Of a stretch of 64,000 bases of DNA, positions 18,481 through 26,743 are shown piece after piece. The notes below the pieces were generated by a model. That model searched no databases and was not told the DNA's origin. It worked only from the letters and a program-made list of their open reading frames with translations. Both the position numbers and the translations under genes were made by a program. The stretch's first letter is position 1, and each line of letters opens with the position of its first letter. The stretch comes from Rhodobacter sp. Har01 (GTDB lineage Bacteria; Pseudomonadota; Alphaproteobacteria; Rhodobacterales; Rhodobacteraceae): positions 186,001-250,000 of the forward strand of contig NZ_JAJCTD010000005.1 in NCBI RefSeq assembly GCF_020564565.1, given 5' to 3'.

Positions 18481-18506
18481 AACATTCCTTTTTGATGGAG
18501 ACCAGA

Positions 18507-20069
18507 ATGAAAGCGATTTCCGCCCATGGTCACGCCACGCGCGAAATGACGCGCGCCTCGCTGCAGGCCCTGTCGGCCACCGGCGACCCCGGCAAGTTCG
18601 GCCGGATGTTCCCGCTCTTGGACCCGCTGGTGGTCAGCGATGCCAAGTTGGCCGCGCTGGCCGCCGCGATGCAGGATGCGGTCGATCCGGTGACCGGGTT
18701 GCCGCTGGCGGCGGGGGACAACCCCAATGTGCCGGCCGGCTATACCTATCTGGGCCAGTTCATCGACCACGACATCACCCTGGACACCACGCCTTTGGAA
18801 GCACAGGAGGTCGACCCGCTGGCGACGACGAACTTCCGCTCGCCCACGGCCGACCTGGATTCGCTCTATGGCCAGGGTCCGGCGATCGACCCGCATCTCT
18901 ATCAGCGCGATCCGGTCACCCATGGCACCACGGCCAGGCTGCTGATCGGCCGCGCCGGGCTGTCGCCCGATTTCACCGGCGGGCCGGACATTCCGGCGAT
19001 GCCGAACGATCTGCCGCGCAATCAGGTGGGCCGTGCGCTGATCGGAGATGAGCGCAACGACGAGAACCTGCTGGTGGCGCAGACGCATCTGTTGTTCCTC
19101 AAGTTCCACAACAAGGTGGTGGATCAGCTGGCGGTCAGCCAGCCCGGCCTGACCGGCGACGCGCTGTTCGACGAGGCGCGGCGGATCGTGACCTGGCACT
19201 ACCAGTGGATCGTGCTGTTCGACTTTGTCGAGCGGCTGACCGAGCCGGGGCTGGTGCGGCAGATCAAGAACCACGGCCGGCGGTTCTATCGGTTCCGCAG
19301 CCGGCCCTACATGCCGGCGGAGTTTGCCGCGGCGGCCTATCGGCTGGGCCATTCGATGGTGCGCGAGACCTACAGCCACAACCGGGTGTTCCGCGACGGT
19401 GGGGCGGTGGCGGCCTCGCTGGGGCTGCTGTTCAACTTTACCGGCAAGTCGGGCAACATCGTCGGCGAGTTGGTGGACCAGGGCGCCGTGGCCACGCCCG
19501 GCGGGCCGGGGCCGTTGCGCGACCTGCCGTCGAACTGGGTGATCGACTGGCGGCGGTTCTTCGATCTGGGCACGGCGCCGGGCACGCCGGGGTTCGAGCT
19601 GAACCTGACCCGCCGGCTTGACCCGTTCATCGTGCCGGCGCTGCACACTCTGCCGGGGATGGCCGGGCCTGCGGCCTCGCTGGCGTTCCGCAACCTGCGG
19701 CGGGGGGTGATCCTGGGGCTGCCCTCGGGGCAGGATGTGGCACGGGCGATGGGTGTGGTGCCGCTGACCGCGGCCGAGGTGGGGCAAGGCCCGGATGGCG
19801 CGGTGGCGGCGGCGCAACATCTGGATAAGGAAACGCCGCTCTGGTACTACATCCTGAAGGAAGCGCAGGTGAAGCATCAGGGGATGCGGCTGGGTCCGGT
19901 TGGCTCGACCCTGATCGCGGAGACCTTCCTGGGGCTGATCCATGGCGACCGCAAGTCGTTCCTGTGGCTGCGGTCGAACTGGGTGCCGGAACTGCCGGGG
20001 CAGACGCCGGGGCATTTCACCATGGCCGACCTGATCCGCTTTGTGGATGACATCAACCCGATCGGCTGA
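18507..20069 (+). CDS. animal-type heme peroxidase family protein
   Basis: A 520-residue protein of the animal heme peroxidase superfamily (myeloperoxidase/cyclooxygenase fold), uncommon in bacteria. The distal His is in GQFIDHDITLD (His88) and the proximal His in GHSMVRETYSHN (His282), with Arg nearby in both; GDERNDENLLVAQTHLLFLKFHNK is the expected helix pair between them. No signal peptide or membrane segment is visible, so it may be cytoplasmic or exported without a classical signal. ATG 18507 is preferred over 18495 because GGAG lies 6 bases before it. Known members oxidise halides or organic substrates with peroxide; the substrate here is unknown. It stands alone between a remnant and convergent genes. 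Confidence 0.88.
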   Translation: MKAISAHGHATREMTRASLQALSATGDPGKFGRMFPLLDPLVVSDAKLAALAAAMQDAVDPVTGLPLAAGDNPNVPAGYTYLGQFIDHDITLDTTPLEAQEVDPLATTNFRSPTADLDSLYGQGPAIDPHLYQRDPVTHGTTARLLIGRAGLSPDFTGGPDIPAMPNDLPRNQVGRALIGDERNDENLLVAQTHLLFLKFHNKVVDQLAVSQPGLTGDALFDEARRIVTWHYQWIVLFDFVERLTEPGLVRQIKNHGRRFYRFRSRPYMPAEFAAAAYRLGHSMVRETYSHNRVFRDGGAVAASLGLLFNFTGKSGNIVGELVDQGAVATPGGPGPLRDLPSNWVIDWRRFFDLGTAPGTPGFELNLTRRLDPFIVPALHTLPGMAGPAASLAFRNLRRGVILGLPSGQDVARAMGVVPLTAAEVGQGPDGAVAAAQHLDKETPLWYYILKEAQVKHQGMRLGPVGSTLIAETFLGLIHGDRKSFLWLRSNWVPELPGQTPGHFTMADLIRFVDDINPIG

Positions 20070-20076
20070 CCGGTCC

Positions 20077-20102
20077 GGCCCGGCGCGGGTGGGCGCCGGG
20101 CC
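20077..20102. terminator. hairpin between convergent peroxidase and GNAT genes
   Basis: GGCCCGGCGC-GGGTGG-GCGCCGGGCC: 10-bp perfect stem, six-base loop, between two convergent stops. No T-run follows. Confidence 0.5.
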
Positions 20103-20105
20103 GGG

Positions 20106-20588
20106 CTACAGCGGCTTGGACAGCCGGTGGATGGTGTGGCCGGTGGCCGCGTCGTGGCGGAACTGGCCGGTGGGGCGAAACCCCTCGCGGTCCCAGAAGG
20201 CGCGGCCGCGGGGGTTCGCCTCCAGCACGGCCAGGTAGAGCATGGGCGCGCCGAGGGCGCGGGCCAGGCCTTCGACATGGGCGAGGAAGGCGCGGCCGTG
20301 GCCGGCGCCTTGCGCCCAGGGGCCAAGCAGCATGAGGCCAAGGTAGGCGTCTTGCGGGCCGGGGTAGCCGAAGGACAGCTCGGCCACGCCCGAGAGGCGG
20401 CCCTGCAGGAACAGGCCCAGGCGGGCGCTGGCGGCGGGGTCGCAGCCGGGCGGGCAGTCGGTGAAGAACTCGGCCGCCTGGCGGTCAGGGTCGACCGCGC
20501 CTTCGGCGAAAAGCCAGTAGTCAGGGGCGTCCCGGTAGAACCGGGCGACCAGCGGGGCCTCTTGAGGGGAAAGCTCACGGATCGGCAT
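20106..20588 (-). CDS. GNAT family N-acetyltransferase
   Basis: A 160-residue GNAT protein: the acetyl-CoA loop is LGPWAQGAGHGRAFLAHV, followed by LYLAVLEANPRGRAFWDREGF, the usual beta5-alpha4 region. The ATG at 20588 lies inside the 3' end of the GreA-like gene (14-base overlap), indicating coupled translation. It is the last gene of a NUDIX, GreA-like, GNAT operon. The substrate is unknown. Confidence 0.85.
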   Translation of the reverse strand: MPIRELSPQEAPLVARFYRDAPDYWLFAEGAVDPDRQAAEFFTDCPPGCDPAASARLGLFLQGRLSGVAELSFGYPGPQDAYLGLMLLGPWAQGAGHGRAFLAHVEGLARALGAPMLYLAVLEANPRGRAFWDREGFRPTGQFRHDAATGHTIHRLSKPL

Positions 20589-21075
20589 GGGTGATCCTGA
20601 GGATTTCAAGCTCGATGGCGCCGGCGGGGCGAGGCCAGGTCACGGTATCGCCCACCCGGGCGCCCATCAGGGCGCGGGCAAGGGGCGAATGCGGGGCGAT
20701 GCGGCCATTGGCGGCGTCGGCCTCGTCTTCGCCGGTGATCTGGTAGGTGGCCTCGCGGCCGTCCTCGTTTGCGACGGTGACACGCAGGCCGAAGGCGACC
20801 TCGGACAGGTCGTGGCGGGCCGGGTCCACCGGCAGGGCACTGGCGATGCGCGCCTCAAGCCAGCGGATGTCACGCTCGGCCGCGGCCTCGGGCAGCTTGT
20901 CCAGCCGCTCGGGGCGGGACCGCAGGGCCGAGAGGTCGGCCTGGCGGGCGGCGAGGCGGGCCTTGAGCGCCGCAAGGCCGCGCGGGGTGACATAGTTCGG
21001 GTGCGGCGACAGCGGCAAGTCGGGCAGGTCGGGCCGGTCCTTGCCGGCATCCTCGTTGACGAAGGCGCGGCTCAT
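20575..21075 (-). CDS. GreA/GreB family transcript cleavage factor
   Basis: A 166-residue GreA/GreB-family protein that rescues paused RNA polymerase by stimulating cleavage of the nascent RNA. The N-terminal coiled coil starts after a short acidic leader (YVTPRGLAALKARLAARQADL) and has ERDIRWLEARIASA. The C-terminal FKBP-like part has GRIAPHSPLARALMGARVGDTVTWPRP. The N-terminal leader is longer than in GreA, more like GreB. It overlaps both neighbours (4 bases with NUDIX, 14 with GNAT). Confidence 0.85.
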   Translation of the reverse strand: MSRAFVNEDAGKDRPDLPDLPLSPHPNYVTPRGLAALKARLAARQADLSALRSRPERLDKLPEAAAERDIRWLEARIASALPVDPARHDLSEVAFGLRVTVANEDGREATYQITGEDEADAANGRIAPHSPLARALMGARVGDTVTWPRPAGAIELEILRITHADP

Positions 21076-21530
21076 CCGACGATCTCTTCGAGCGGGTCGT
21101 AAAGCACGCTGCTGCCCCAGGCGGCGCGGGGCAAGAGGTCGGGCTTGAAGCGGATGCGGCCCGAGGCAAGGTCGTCGCGGGCAAAGAAGCGGCGGCGGGT
21201 GACGATGCCTTCGGGGTCTTGCCAGGCGGGGTTCAGGGTGCCGCCGGCAAGGCTGCAGCGGAAGAACAGGTCGACCTGGTGGAAGCCGGTCCTCGGGTCA
21301 TGGAATTCGTTGACCAGGGCGATTTCGCCGACGGCGATGGTGAGGCCGGTTTCCTCATGCACCTCGCGGGCCAGGTTGTCGGGCAGCGACTGGCCGGCAT
21401 CGCAGCCGCCGCCGGGGGCGCACCAGAGGTCGGACCGGGTGCCGGGGGGCCAGGCGTTGACCAGCAAGAGCCGGTCCTGATCGTCAAGGATCAGGGCGCG
21501 GACGGCAAGGCGGGGGCGGGGCCGGGTCAT
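21072..21530 (-). CDS. NUDIX hydrolase
   Basis: A 152-residue NUDIX-domain protein, which would hydrolyse a nucleoside diphosphate linked to another group. The NUDIX box reads GGGCDAGQSLPDNLAREVHEETGL, broken here as GGGCDAGQ and REVHEETGL: the metal-binding REVHEE core is intact, but the Glu usually six residues after the first Gly is Gln. The substrate cannot be predicted. It is the first gene of the operon with the GreA-like and GNAT genes (ATGA overlap). Confidence 0.85.
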   Translation of the reverse strand: MTRPRPRLAVRALILDDQDRLLLVNAWPPGTRSDLWCAPGGGCDAGQSLPDNLAREVHEETGLTIAVGEIALVNEFHDPRTGFHQVDLFFRCSLAGGTLNPAWQDPEGIVTRRRFFARDDLASGRIRFKPDLLPRAAWGSSVLYDPLEEIVG

Positions 21531-21614
21531 GCCGCGCAGGGTGGCGCGGGAGGGCGGGGCTTGTCCAGAGGCGCCGGCTGCGGGCAAGCTGGAGCCTGGG
21601 CATGGGAGGTGCAG

Positions 21615-22013
21615 ATGGCCTATGGCGATGTGGCGAAACGGGTGTCGCACTGGTGCGGGCGGCCGGGGACCTTCGTGCTGGCGCTGGCGGTGATCGCGGT
21701 CTGGATCGTGACCGGGCCGGTGTTCGGCTTTTCCGACACCTGGCAGCTGGTGATCAACACCGGCACCACCGTCGTGACCTTCCTGATGGTGTTTCTGATC
21801 CAGAACACCCAGAACCGGGATACCGCAGCGATCCAGCTGAAGCTGGACGAGCTGATCCGGGCCACCAAGGGGGCGCACAACGCCCTGCTCGACCTGGAGG
21901 AACTGGACGAAGGCATGCTTGAGGAATTCCGCAACCGCTATGAGCTGCTTGCGCGCGAGGCGCGGCAGCGGCTGGCCAAGGGGCTGCCGGATACCGGGTC
22001 TCCGGAACCGTGA
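21615..22013 (+). CDS. low-affinity iron permease-like small membrane protein
   Basis: A 132-residue protein with two hydrophobic helices (FVLALAVIAVWIVTGPVFG and WQLVINTGTTVVTFLMVFLI) followed by QNTQNRDTAAIQLKLDELI and an acidic helical tail. This matches the family named low-affinity iron permease (PF04120). The iron-transport role of that family is based on a fungal member and is weakly supported for bacteria. A GGGAGGTG ribosome-binding site fixes the ATG at 21615. Divergent from the NUDIX gene. Confidence 0.82.
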   Translation: MAYGDVAKRVSHWCGRPGTFVLALAVIAVWIVTGPVFGFSDTWQLVINTGTTVVTFLMVFLIQNTQNRDTAAIQLKLDELIRATKGAHNALLDLEELDEGMLEEFRNRYELLAREARQRLAKGLPDTGSPEP

Positions 22014-22070
22014 CGCTGGGTCAGGCAGGCCGGACCTTGCGTTGCGGCGGCGGGCGGGGATGATCGGGCC

Positions 22071-22769
22071 ATGCTGCGCGATGCCCTGCCCCTGTTGCGA
22101 GACCCGTCCCCCGAGCGGGCGGGCGGCGGCGTGCCGGCCGAACGGGTGATCCTGGTGCATGGGCTGGCGCGGACGCATCGGTCGCTGGCGGCGATGGGGC
22201 TGGCGCTGCGGGCCGCGGGCTTTACGGTCGAGCATGCGGCCTATCCCTCGACCAAGGCGCCGCCAGAGGAGCTGGTCGCGGGCGTGGCGGCGGCCTTTGC
22301 GGCCCCGCATGCGGGGGTGACGCATCTGGTAACCCATTCCATGGGCGGCATCCTGGTGCGCGACTGGCTGTCGCGGGGGCATCCGCCGGGCCTGGGCCGG
22401 GTGGTGATGCTGGCGCCGCCGAACCATGGGTCCGAGGTGGTGGACCGGTTCGGCGACTGGCGGGTGTTTCATCTGTTCAACGGGCCGGCGGGGGTGGACC
22501 TGGGCACCGGGCCGCGAAGCTGGCCGAACCGGCTGCCGCCGCCGGATTATCCGGTGGGGATCATTGCCGGAACACGGTCGGTCAGCCCGTGGTTCAGCCA
22601 ATACTTGCCGGGGCCTGATGACGGCAAGGTGTCGGTTGCAAGCACGCGGCTGGAGGGGATGGCGGACCATCTGGTGATGGACGTCAGCCACACCTGGATG
22701 ATGGTGAACCCCGGGGTGATCCGGCAGGTGGTGCAGTTCCTGCGGCAGGGGCGGTTCGACCACGGCTGA
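22071..22769 (+). CDS. alpha/beta hydrolase, lipase-like
   Basis: A 232-residue alpha/beta hydrolase. The oxyanion strand is [11 protein letters not shown], and the nucleophile elbow THSMGG places the catalytic Ser at residue 90. A likely catalytic Asp is in [13 protein letters not shown], with the His in DVSHTWMM. The short length and THSMGG elbow are like small secreted triacylglycerol lipases or PGAP1-type esterases, but no signal peptide is present. It follows the small membrane protein gene after 57 bases on the same strand. Confidence 0.85.
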   Translation: MLRDALPLLRDPSPERAGGGVPAERVILVHGLARTHRSLAAMGLALRAAGFTVEHAAYPSTKAPPEELVAGVAAAFAAPHAGVTHLVTHSMGGILVRDWLSRGHPPGLGRVVMLAPPNHGSEVVDRFGDWRVFHLFNGPAGVDLGTGPRSWPNRLPPPDYPVGIIAGTRSVSPWFSQYLPGPDDGKVSVASTRLEGMADHLVMDVSHTWMMVNPGVIRQVVQFLRQGRFDHG

Positions 22770-22779
22770 GGCGGGGAGA

Positions 22780-22827
22780 CGATTTCCGAAGCCGGAAATC
22801 GTGCACGGAATTCGACTTCGAATTCCG
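22780..22827. repeat. double-hairpin repeat, copy D, nested in a larger stem
   Basis: First hairpin CGATTTCCG-AAGC-CGGAAATCG (22780-22801), second CGGAATTCGA-CT-TCGAATTCCG (22806-22827). The flanks CGGCTGAGGC-GGGGA (22763-22777) and TCCCC-GGCCTCAGCCG (22830-22845) also pair, with one bulge, so the whole can close as one branched structure. It lies exactly between the convergent stops of the hydrolase gene and purK. Confidence 0.85.
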
Positions 22828-22838
22828 GTTCCCCGGCC

Positions 22839-23906
22839 TCAGCCGCGCGAGACGCGGTTGACGTGGCCCATCTTGCGGCCGGGACGGGGGGCGCCCTTGC
22901 CGTAAAGGTGCAGGGCCACATCGCGGTCTTGCAGCAGGTGCGGCACGCGCGCCAGATCGTCGCCGATCAGGTTCTCCATCACCACATCGGCATAGCGCCC
23001 GCCATCGCCCAGCGGCAGGCCGGCCACCGCGCGGATGTGCTGTTCGAACTGATCCACGGTGCAGCCTTGTTGCGTCCAGTGGCCCGAGTTGTGCACCCGG
23101 GGCGCGATCTCGTTTACCAGAAGGCCGGCGCGGGTGACGAACAGCTCGACCCCCATCACGCCGACATAATCCAGTGCGTTCAGGATGCGGGCGGCCACCA
23201 GCACTGCATCGGCCTGTTGCCCCGAGGACAGCCGGGCCGGCACGGTGGTGGTGCGCAGGATGCCGTCGCGGTGGATGTTCTCGCCAGGGTCATAGGCGGC
23301 AACGCTGCCGTCGGCGCCGCGGGCGGCGATCACCGAGATCTCGCGGTCAAAGGCGATGAAGCCCTCCAGCACGGACGGAGCGCCGTTCATGGCGGCCCAG
23401 GCGGCGGGGATGTCTGCTTCGCTGTCCAGCCGCACCTGGCCCTTGCCGTCATAGCCAAGCCGGGTGGTCTTGAGGATGGCCGGCAGGCCCAGGGCCTGTG
23501 CCGCGGCCTGCAGGTCGGATTCGGAGTTGACCGCGGCCCAGGGGGCGGTCTGCAGGCCCAGGGCGTTGAGGAAGGACTTTTCCTCGATCCGGTCCTGGCT
23601 GACCGCCAGCGCGCGGCGGTTGGGGCGGATCGGGCGCAAGGCTTCCAGCAGATCCAGCGCCGAGGTGGGGACGTTCTCGAATTCGTAGGTGATCACGTCC
23701 ACCGAGGCCGCAAAGGCGCGCAGGGCCGCCTCATCCTCATAGGGCGCGGTGGTCACGCGGTGGGCCACATCGCCCGCCGGCGCCGTCCCCGGTTCATAGA
23801 TGTGACAGCAATAGCCCAGCCGGCTGGCCGCGACCGAGAGCATCCGGCCCAGTTGCCCGCCGCCCAGGATGCCGATCGTGGCGCCTTGCGGAAGCGGTTC
23901 AGTCAT
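22839..23906 (-). CDS. purK: 5-(carboxyamino)imidazole ribonucleotide synthase
   Basis: ATP-grasp enzyme that carboxylates AIR to N5-CAIR in purine synthesis. It has 355 residues from MTEPLPQG. The N-terminal motif [13 protein letters not shown], the substrate motif ITYEFENVP, and the C-terminal [14 protein letters not shown] are all present. Its start overlaps the 3' end of purE by 8 bases, so the two steps are made together. Confidence 0.97.
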   Translation of the reverse strand: MTEPLPQGATIGILGGGQLGRMLSVAASRLGYCCHIYEPGTAPAGDVAHRVTTAPYEDEAALRAFAASVDVITYEFENVPTSALDLLEALRPIRPNRRALAVSQDRIEEKSFLNALGLQTAPWAAVNSESDLQAAAQALGLPAILKTTRLGYDGKGQVRLDSEADIPAAWAAMNGAPSVLEGFIAFDREISVIAARGADGSVAAYDPGENIHRDGILRTTTVPARLSSGQQADAVLVAARILNALDYVGVMGVELFVTRAGLLVNEIAPRVHNSGHWTQQGCTVDQFEQHIRAVAGLPLGDGGRYADVVMENLIGDDLARVPHLLQDRDVALHLYGKGAPRPGRKMGHVNRVSRG

Positions 23907-24384
23907 CCTTCGGCTCCTCGGGGATCGACGCCGACAGCGCCGCGCGCCAGGCGTCCAGCCGGTCGGCCAGGGCTGCATCGGACAGCGCCAGAATGCCGGC
24001 GGCCATCAGCCCAGCGTTGGCTGCCCCGGCCGCGCCGATGGCCATGGTGGCGACCGGATAGCCCTTTGGCATCTGCACGATGGAATAAAGCGAATCCACG
24101 CCCGACAGGGCCTTGGTCTGCACCGGAACGCCGATCACCGGCAGCCGGGTCTTCGACGCCATCATGCCCGGCAGATGCGCCGCCCCACCGGCGCCGGCGA
24201 TAATGACCCTCAGCCCGCGCTCGACCGCCGTCTTGCCGTAGGCCCAGAGCCGGTCGGGCGTGCGGTGCGCCGAGACGATGCGGGTTTCATAGGCCACGCC
24301 CAGTTCGTCCAGCAGCAGCGCGGCCTCCTTCATCGTGTCCCAGTCGGACTGCGACCCCATGATGATGCCGACGGACACGCCCAT
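23899..24384 (-). CDS. purE: N5-carboxyaminoimidazole ribonucleotide mutase
   Basis: Moves the carboxyl group of N5-CAIR to give CAIR, the step after PurK. It has 161 residues. The active-site motifs [13 protein letters not shown] and [12 protein letters not shown], and [11 protein letters not shown], are intact. A strong CAGGAGGGC ribosome-binding site precedes the ATG. It is the first gene of the purE-purK operon. Confidence 0.97.
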   Translation of the reverse strand: MGVSVGIIMGSQSDWDTMKEAALLLDELGVAYETRIVSAHRTPDRLWAYGKTAVERGLRVIIAGAGGAAHLPGMMASKTRLPVIGVPVQTKALSGVDSLYSIVQMPKGYPVATMAIGAAGAANAGLMAAGILALSDAALADRLDAWRAALSASIPEEPKDD

Positions 24385-24503
24385 TTCTGGCCCTCCTGCC
24401 TTTGGCCCGCGCATACCCTGCCACGACTTGGGGAGCAAGCCGGGAAGGGGGTTTCGCCCGCCGACGCTTGCGCTAGGCTGCGCGTGGCGGTTGGGAGTGG
24501 CAC

Positions 24504-25619
24504 ATGCGGATCGGAGCTTGGCTATCGGCACTGGCCCTGGCGGCGGCGGCCGCCGCAGGCCCGGCGGCGGCGCAAGTGGCGGGCGGGCTTTGCGCCCGCG
24601 GCGCCACGGCGGGCCCGGTGCCGCTGAGCTATCTGTTCGAACAGGACGCACTGGCGCTGCGCAATGCCGCGCTTGCGACGGTGGACTGGGAGGCGGCCGG
24701 GGTGGACGGCTCGTATCCGCCGGCGCCCGAGGCCGCCGCCCTGCGCGACGCGCTGGCCGCGCGTGCGGCGTCGCTGCCGCCAGCCTTGGCCGACCTGCCC
24801 TATCTGATGATCCTGGCCGAGGTCGAGAACGAGCCCTCGGCGGCGGTCTATGCCCTGACCCAGGGCGCGGAATCACTGGTCGCGGCGCGGCTTCTGGATG
24901 CGATGGACCGCAGCGGCCTGACAGCCGAGGCCCGGCTTCTGCGCGAGGCCATCGGACTGTACCCGGATTGGGGCGATCTGCCGGCGGACCGGGTGGCGCA
25001 ACTGGTGGATGACAGCGGCGAGACGGTGGACCAGGCGCTGAGCGATGCGCTTGACGATCTGTCGTTCCGCTGGCCGCCGCCGGGCGACCGCGCGCTGGCC
25101 GCCGCCGAGGCGCTGATCGCACAGGACCCGGCCACCGCAAGCTCCTATGCCGCGCAACTGGCCGCCTTGACCGAGGACGACCGCTTTGGCTGGCTGATGG
25201 ACCGGCTCTGGACCGAGTGCATCGGTCAGTCCTGGTGGACCGCCGAGGAAGGCGACCGCGCGCATTTCTCGGGCGGATCGGCGCAGGCGGCGCTGGTGAT
25301 GATGGATGCCTACCTGGCCGATTCGGCCGAGGGCGGGCTGGACGGATATTTCTTCAGCCCCTCTGCCACCATGGCGCCGAAGCTGGCGCTGGTCTTCGAG
25401 ATCCGCGGCCTGACCGCCGAGGCCTTGGCCCTGCGCGAGGGCATGGCGCTGTTCGGCCCGGCCTTCCCGCGCGACCCCGAGGTCCGGATGGGCGCGATGC
25501 AGGATTTCACGGCCGAGCAGCACGACCTGATGGCCCGGCTGGGCCTGGGCCTTGACCCGGTCCTGATCGAGGCCGACATGCGGCGGCTGGCGCGCGAGGC
25601 AGGGCTGATGCCCGGCTGA
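24504..25619 (+). CDS. secreted protein with DMP19/DUF4375-like C-terminal domain
   Basis: A 371-residue protein with a signal peptide (about 1-23, ending PAAAQ), so it is likely periplasmic. The middle is Ala-rich helical sequence without a recognised domain. The C-terminal third ([15 protein letters not shown], then [27 protein letters not shown]) resembles the DMP19/DUF4375 fold, whose named member is a DNA-mimic protein in Neisseria, but function there should not be assumed here. Divergent from purE. Confidence 0.65.
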   Translation: MRIGAWLSALALAAAAAAGPAAAQVAGGLCARGATAGPVPLSYLFEQDALALRNAALATVDWEAAGVDGSYPPAPEAAALRDALAARAASLPPALADLPYLMILAEVENEPSAAVYALTQGAESLVAARLLDAMDRSGLTAEARLLREAIGLYPDWGDLPADRVAQLVDDSGETVDQALSDALDDLSFRWPPPGDRALAAAEALIAQDPATASSYAAQLAALTEDDRFGWLMDRLWTECIGQSWWTAEEGDRAHFSGGSAQAALVMMDAYLADSAEGGLDGYFFSPSATMAPKLALVFEIRGLTAEALALREGMALFGPAFPRDPEVRMGAMQDFTAEQHDLMARLGLGLDPVLIEADMRRLAREAGLMPG

Positions 25620-25647
25620 ACCGGCGGGCAAAGCGGCCGGGCGCGTC

Positions 25648-25866
25648 TCAGGCGATGATGTCGGGGATCAGCTGATCCTCGATCCGGGCGATGGTGTCCT
25701 TCAACGCCAGCTTCTGCTTTTTCAGCCGCCGCAGGGTCAGCTGGTCGGGCCGGCCGGTGGCTTCCAGAGCGTGGATCGCCTCGTCCAGATCGCGATGCTC
25801 GCGCCGAAGCACCTCGAGCTTCACGCGCAGCATTTCATCGAAGCTCATTTCGGAAGGGGCGTTCAT
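25648..25866 (-). CDS. YdcH family protein (DUF465)
   Basis: A 72-residue helical-hairpin protein of the YdcH/DUF465 family, function unknown. The core is VLRREHRDLDEAIHALE, then LRRLKKQKLALKDTIARIEDQ, typical of the family. ATG 25866 is preferred to an upstream in-frame ATG at 25902 because the family begins near MNAPSEMS. Monocistronic, convergent with the DMP19-like gene. Confidence 0.88.
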   Translation of the reverse strand: MNAPSEMSFDEMLRVKLEVLRREHRDLDEAIHALEATGRPDQLTLRRLKKQKLALKDTIARIEDQLIPDIIA

Positions 25867-25974
25867 GGCAGCCTTGGGTCGCTGTGCTTGTTTTGGCGGC
25901 AAGGATACAGGGAACGGAGCGATTCGCAGCAGTTTCCGGCAGGATTATTCTCATCTTCGGCATCATGTCGCGGG

Positions 25975-26003
25975 CTTGCGGGCGCGCGGGGGGCGCCCCA
26001 TAT
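25975..26003 (+). promoter_or_regulatory. sigma32 (heat-shock) promoter of hsp20
   Basis: CTTGCGG (25975-25981) and CCCCATAT (25996-26003) with 14 bases between, a close match to the RpoH consensus CTTGAAA-N(11-16)-CCCCATNT. The predicted start leaves a leader of about 65 bases before hsp20. Confidence 0.7.
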
Positions 26004-26076
26004 TCCGAAAGACGGACGGGATGCCCGATCGCGGGGTTCGGTCCGGCTGGCGTCGCTTTCTTGAAGGACTGTCCGA

Positions 26077-26505
26077 ATGACGAAACTGGGCCTGGGCACG
26101 CATCCCTTTCTGCTGGGCTTCGAACAGCTTGAGCGGCTGGTCGAGCGCACCGCGAAATCGGGAGGCGAGGGCTACCCCCCCTACAACATCGAGGCGACCG
26201 GCGAGAAGGCCTATCGCATCACCCTGGCGGTGGCCGGCTTCCGCGAAGAAGACCTGTCGATCACCATCGAGGACCGGCAACTGGTGATCCGCGGCCGGCA
26301 GGGCGAAGAGCCGCAGGACCGGGTGTTCCTGCACCGCGGCATCGCCGCCCGCGCCTTCCAGCGCAGCTTTGTGCTGGCCGATGGCGTGGAGGTTGCCGGA
26401 GCGGCGCTGGAGAACGGGCTTTTGCACGTCGATCTGCACCGGGTGGTGCCCGAGACGGTGGTGCAGACCATCCGCATCGGCCGCAAGGAAGGAGGCTCTA
26501 GATGA
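26077..26505 (+). CDS. Hsp20 family small heat-shock protein
   Basis: A 142-residue small heat-shock chaperone that holds unfolding proteins. The alpha-crystallin domain spans about residues 35-130, with YNIEATGEKAYRITLAVAGF, RGIAARAFQRSFVL and the ALENGLLHVDL strand. The N-terminus (GFEQLERLVERTAKSGGEGYPPYNI) is the class seen in IbpA/HspH proteins of alphaproteobacteria. AAGGA ribosome-binding site. A sigma32 promoter lies 74 bases upstream, and DUF1150 overlaps its 3' end. Confidence 0.94.
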   Translation: MTKLGLGTHPFLLGFEQLERLVERTAKSGGEGYPPYNIEATGEKAYRITLAVAGFREEDLSITIEDRQLVIRGRQGEEPQDRVFLHRGIAARAFQRSFVLADGVEVAGAALENGLLHVDLHRVVPETVVQTIRIGRKEGGSR

Positions 26506-26732
26506 ACACGCCTTTCCGTGGCTTGCCCGAGGGTGGCGCGCGCATCGTCTATGTCCGCCCCGTTGCGGTGGCCGACCTGCCCGATGAGCTGCGCGCCCAG
26601 ATCGAGGGCGGGGTCGAGATGATCTATTCGGTGCATGCCCCCGACGGCCAGCGGCTGGCCCTGGTGTCCGACCGCAATATGGCCTTTCACCTGGCCCGCG
26701 CCCACGATTTCGCGCCGGTTTCGGTGCACTGA
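26502..26732 (+). CDS. DUF1150 family protein
   Basis: A 76-residue protein of the DUF1150 family, function unknown. Recognised by IVYVRPVAVADLPDE, the central EMIYSVHAPDGQRLALV and the ending MAFHLARAHDFAPVSVH. Its ATG overlaps the hsp20 stop (ATGA) and a strong AGGAAGGAGG ribosome-binding site lies inside hsp20. The constant pairing with hsp20 in this group suggests a role in heat stress (inference). Confidence 0.9.
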   Translation: MNTPFRGLPEGGARIVYVRPVAVADLPDELRAQIEGGVEMIYSVHAPDGQRLALVSDRNMAFHLARAHDFAPVSVH

Positions 26733-26743
26733 GGCCGCGGCCC

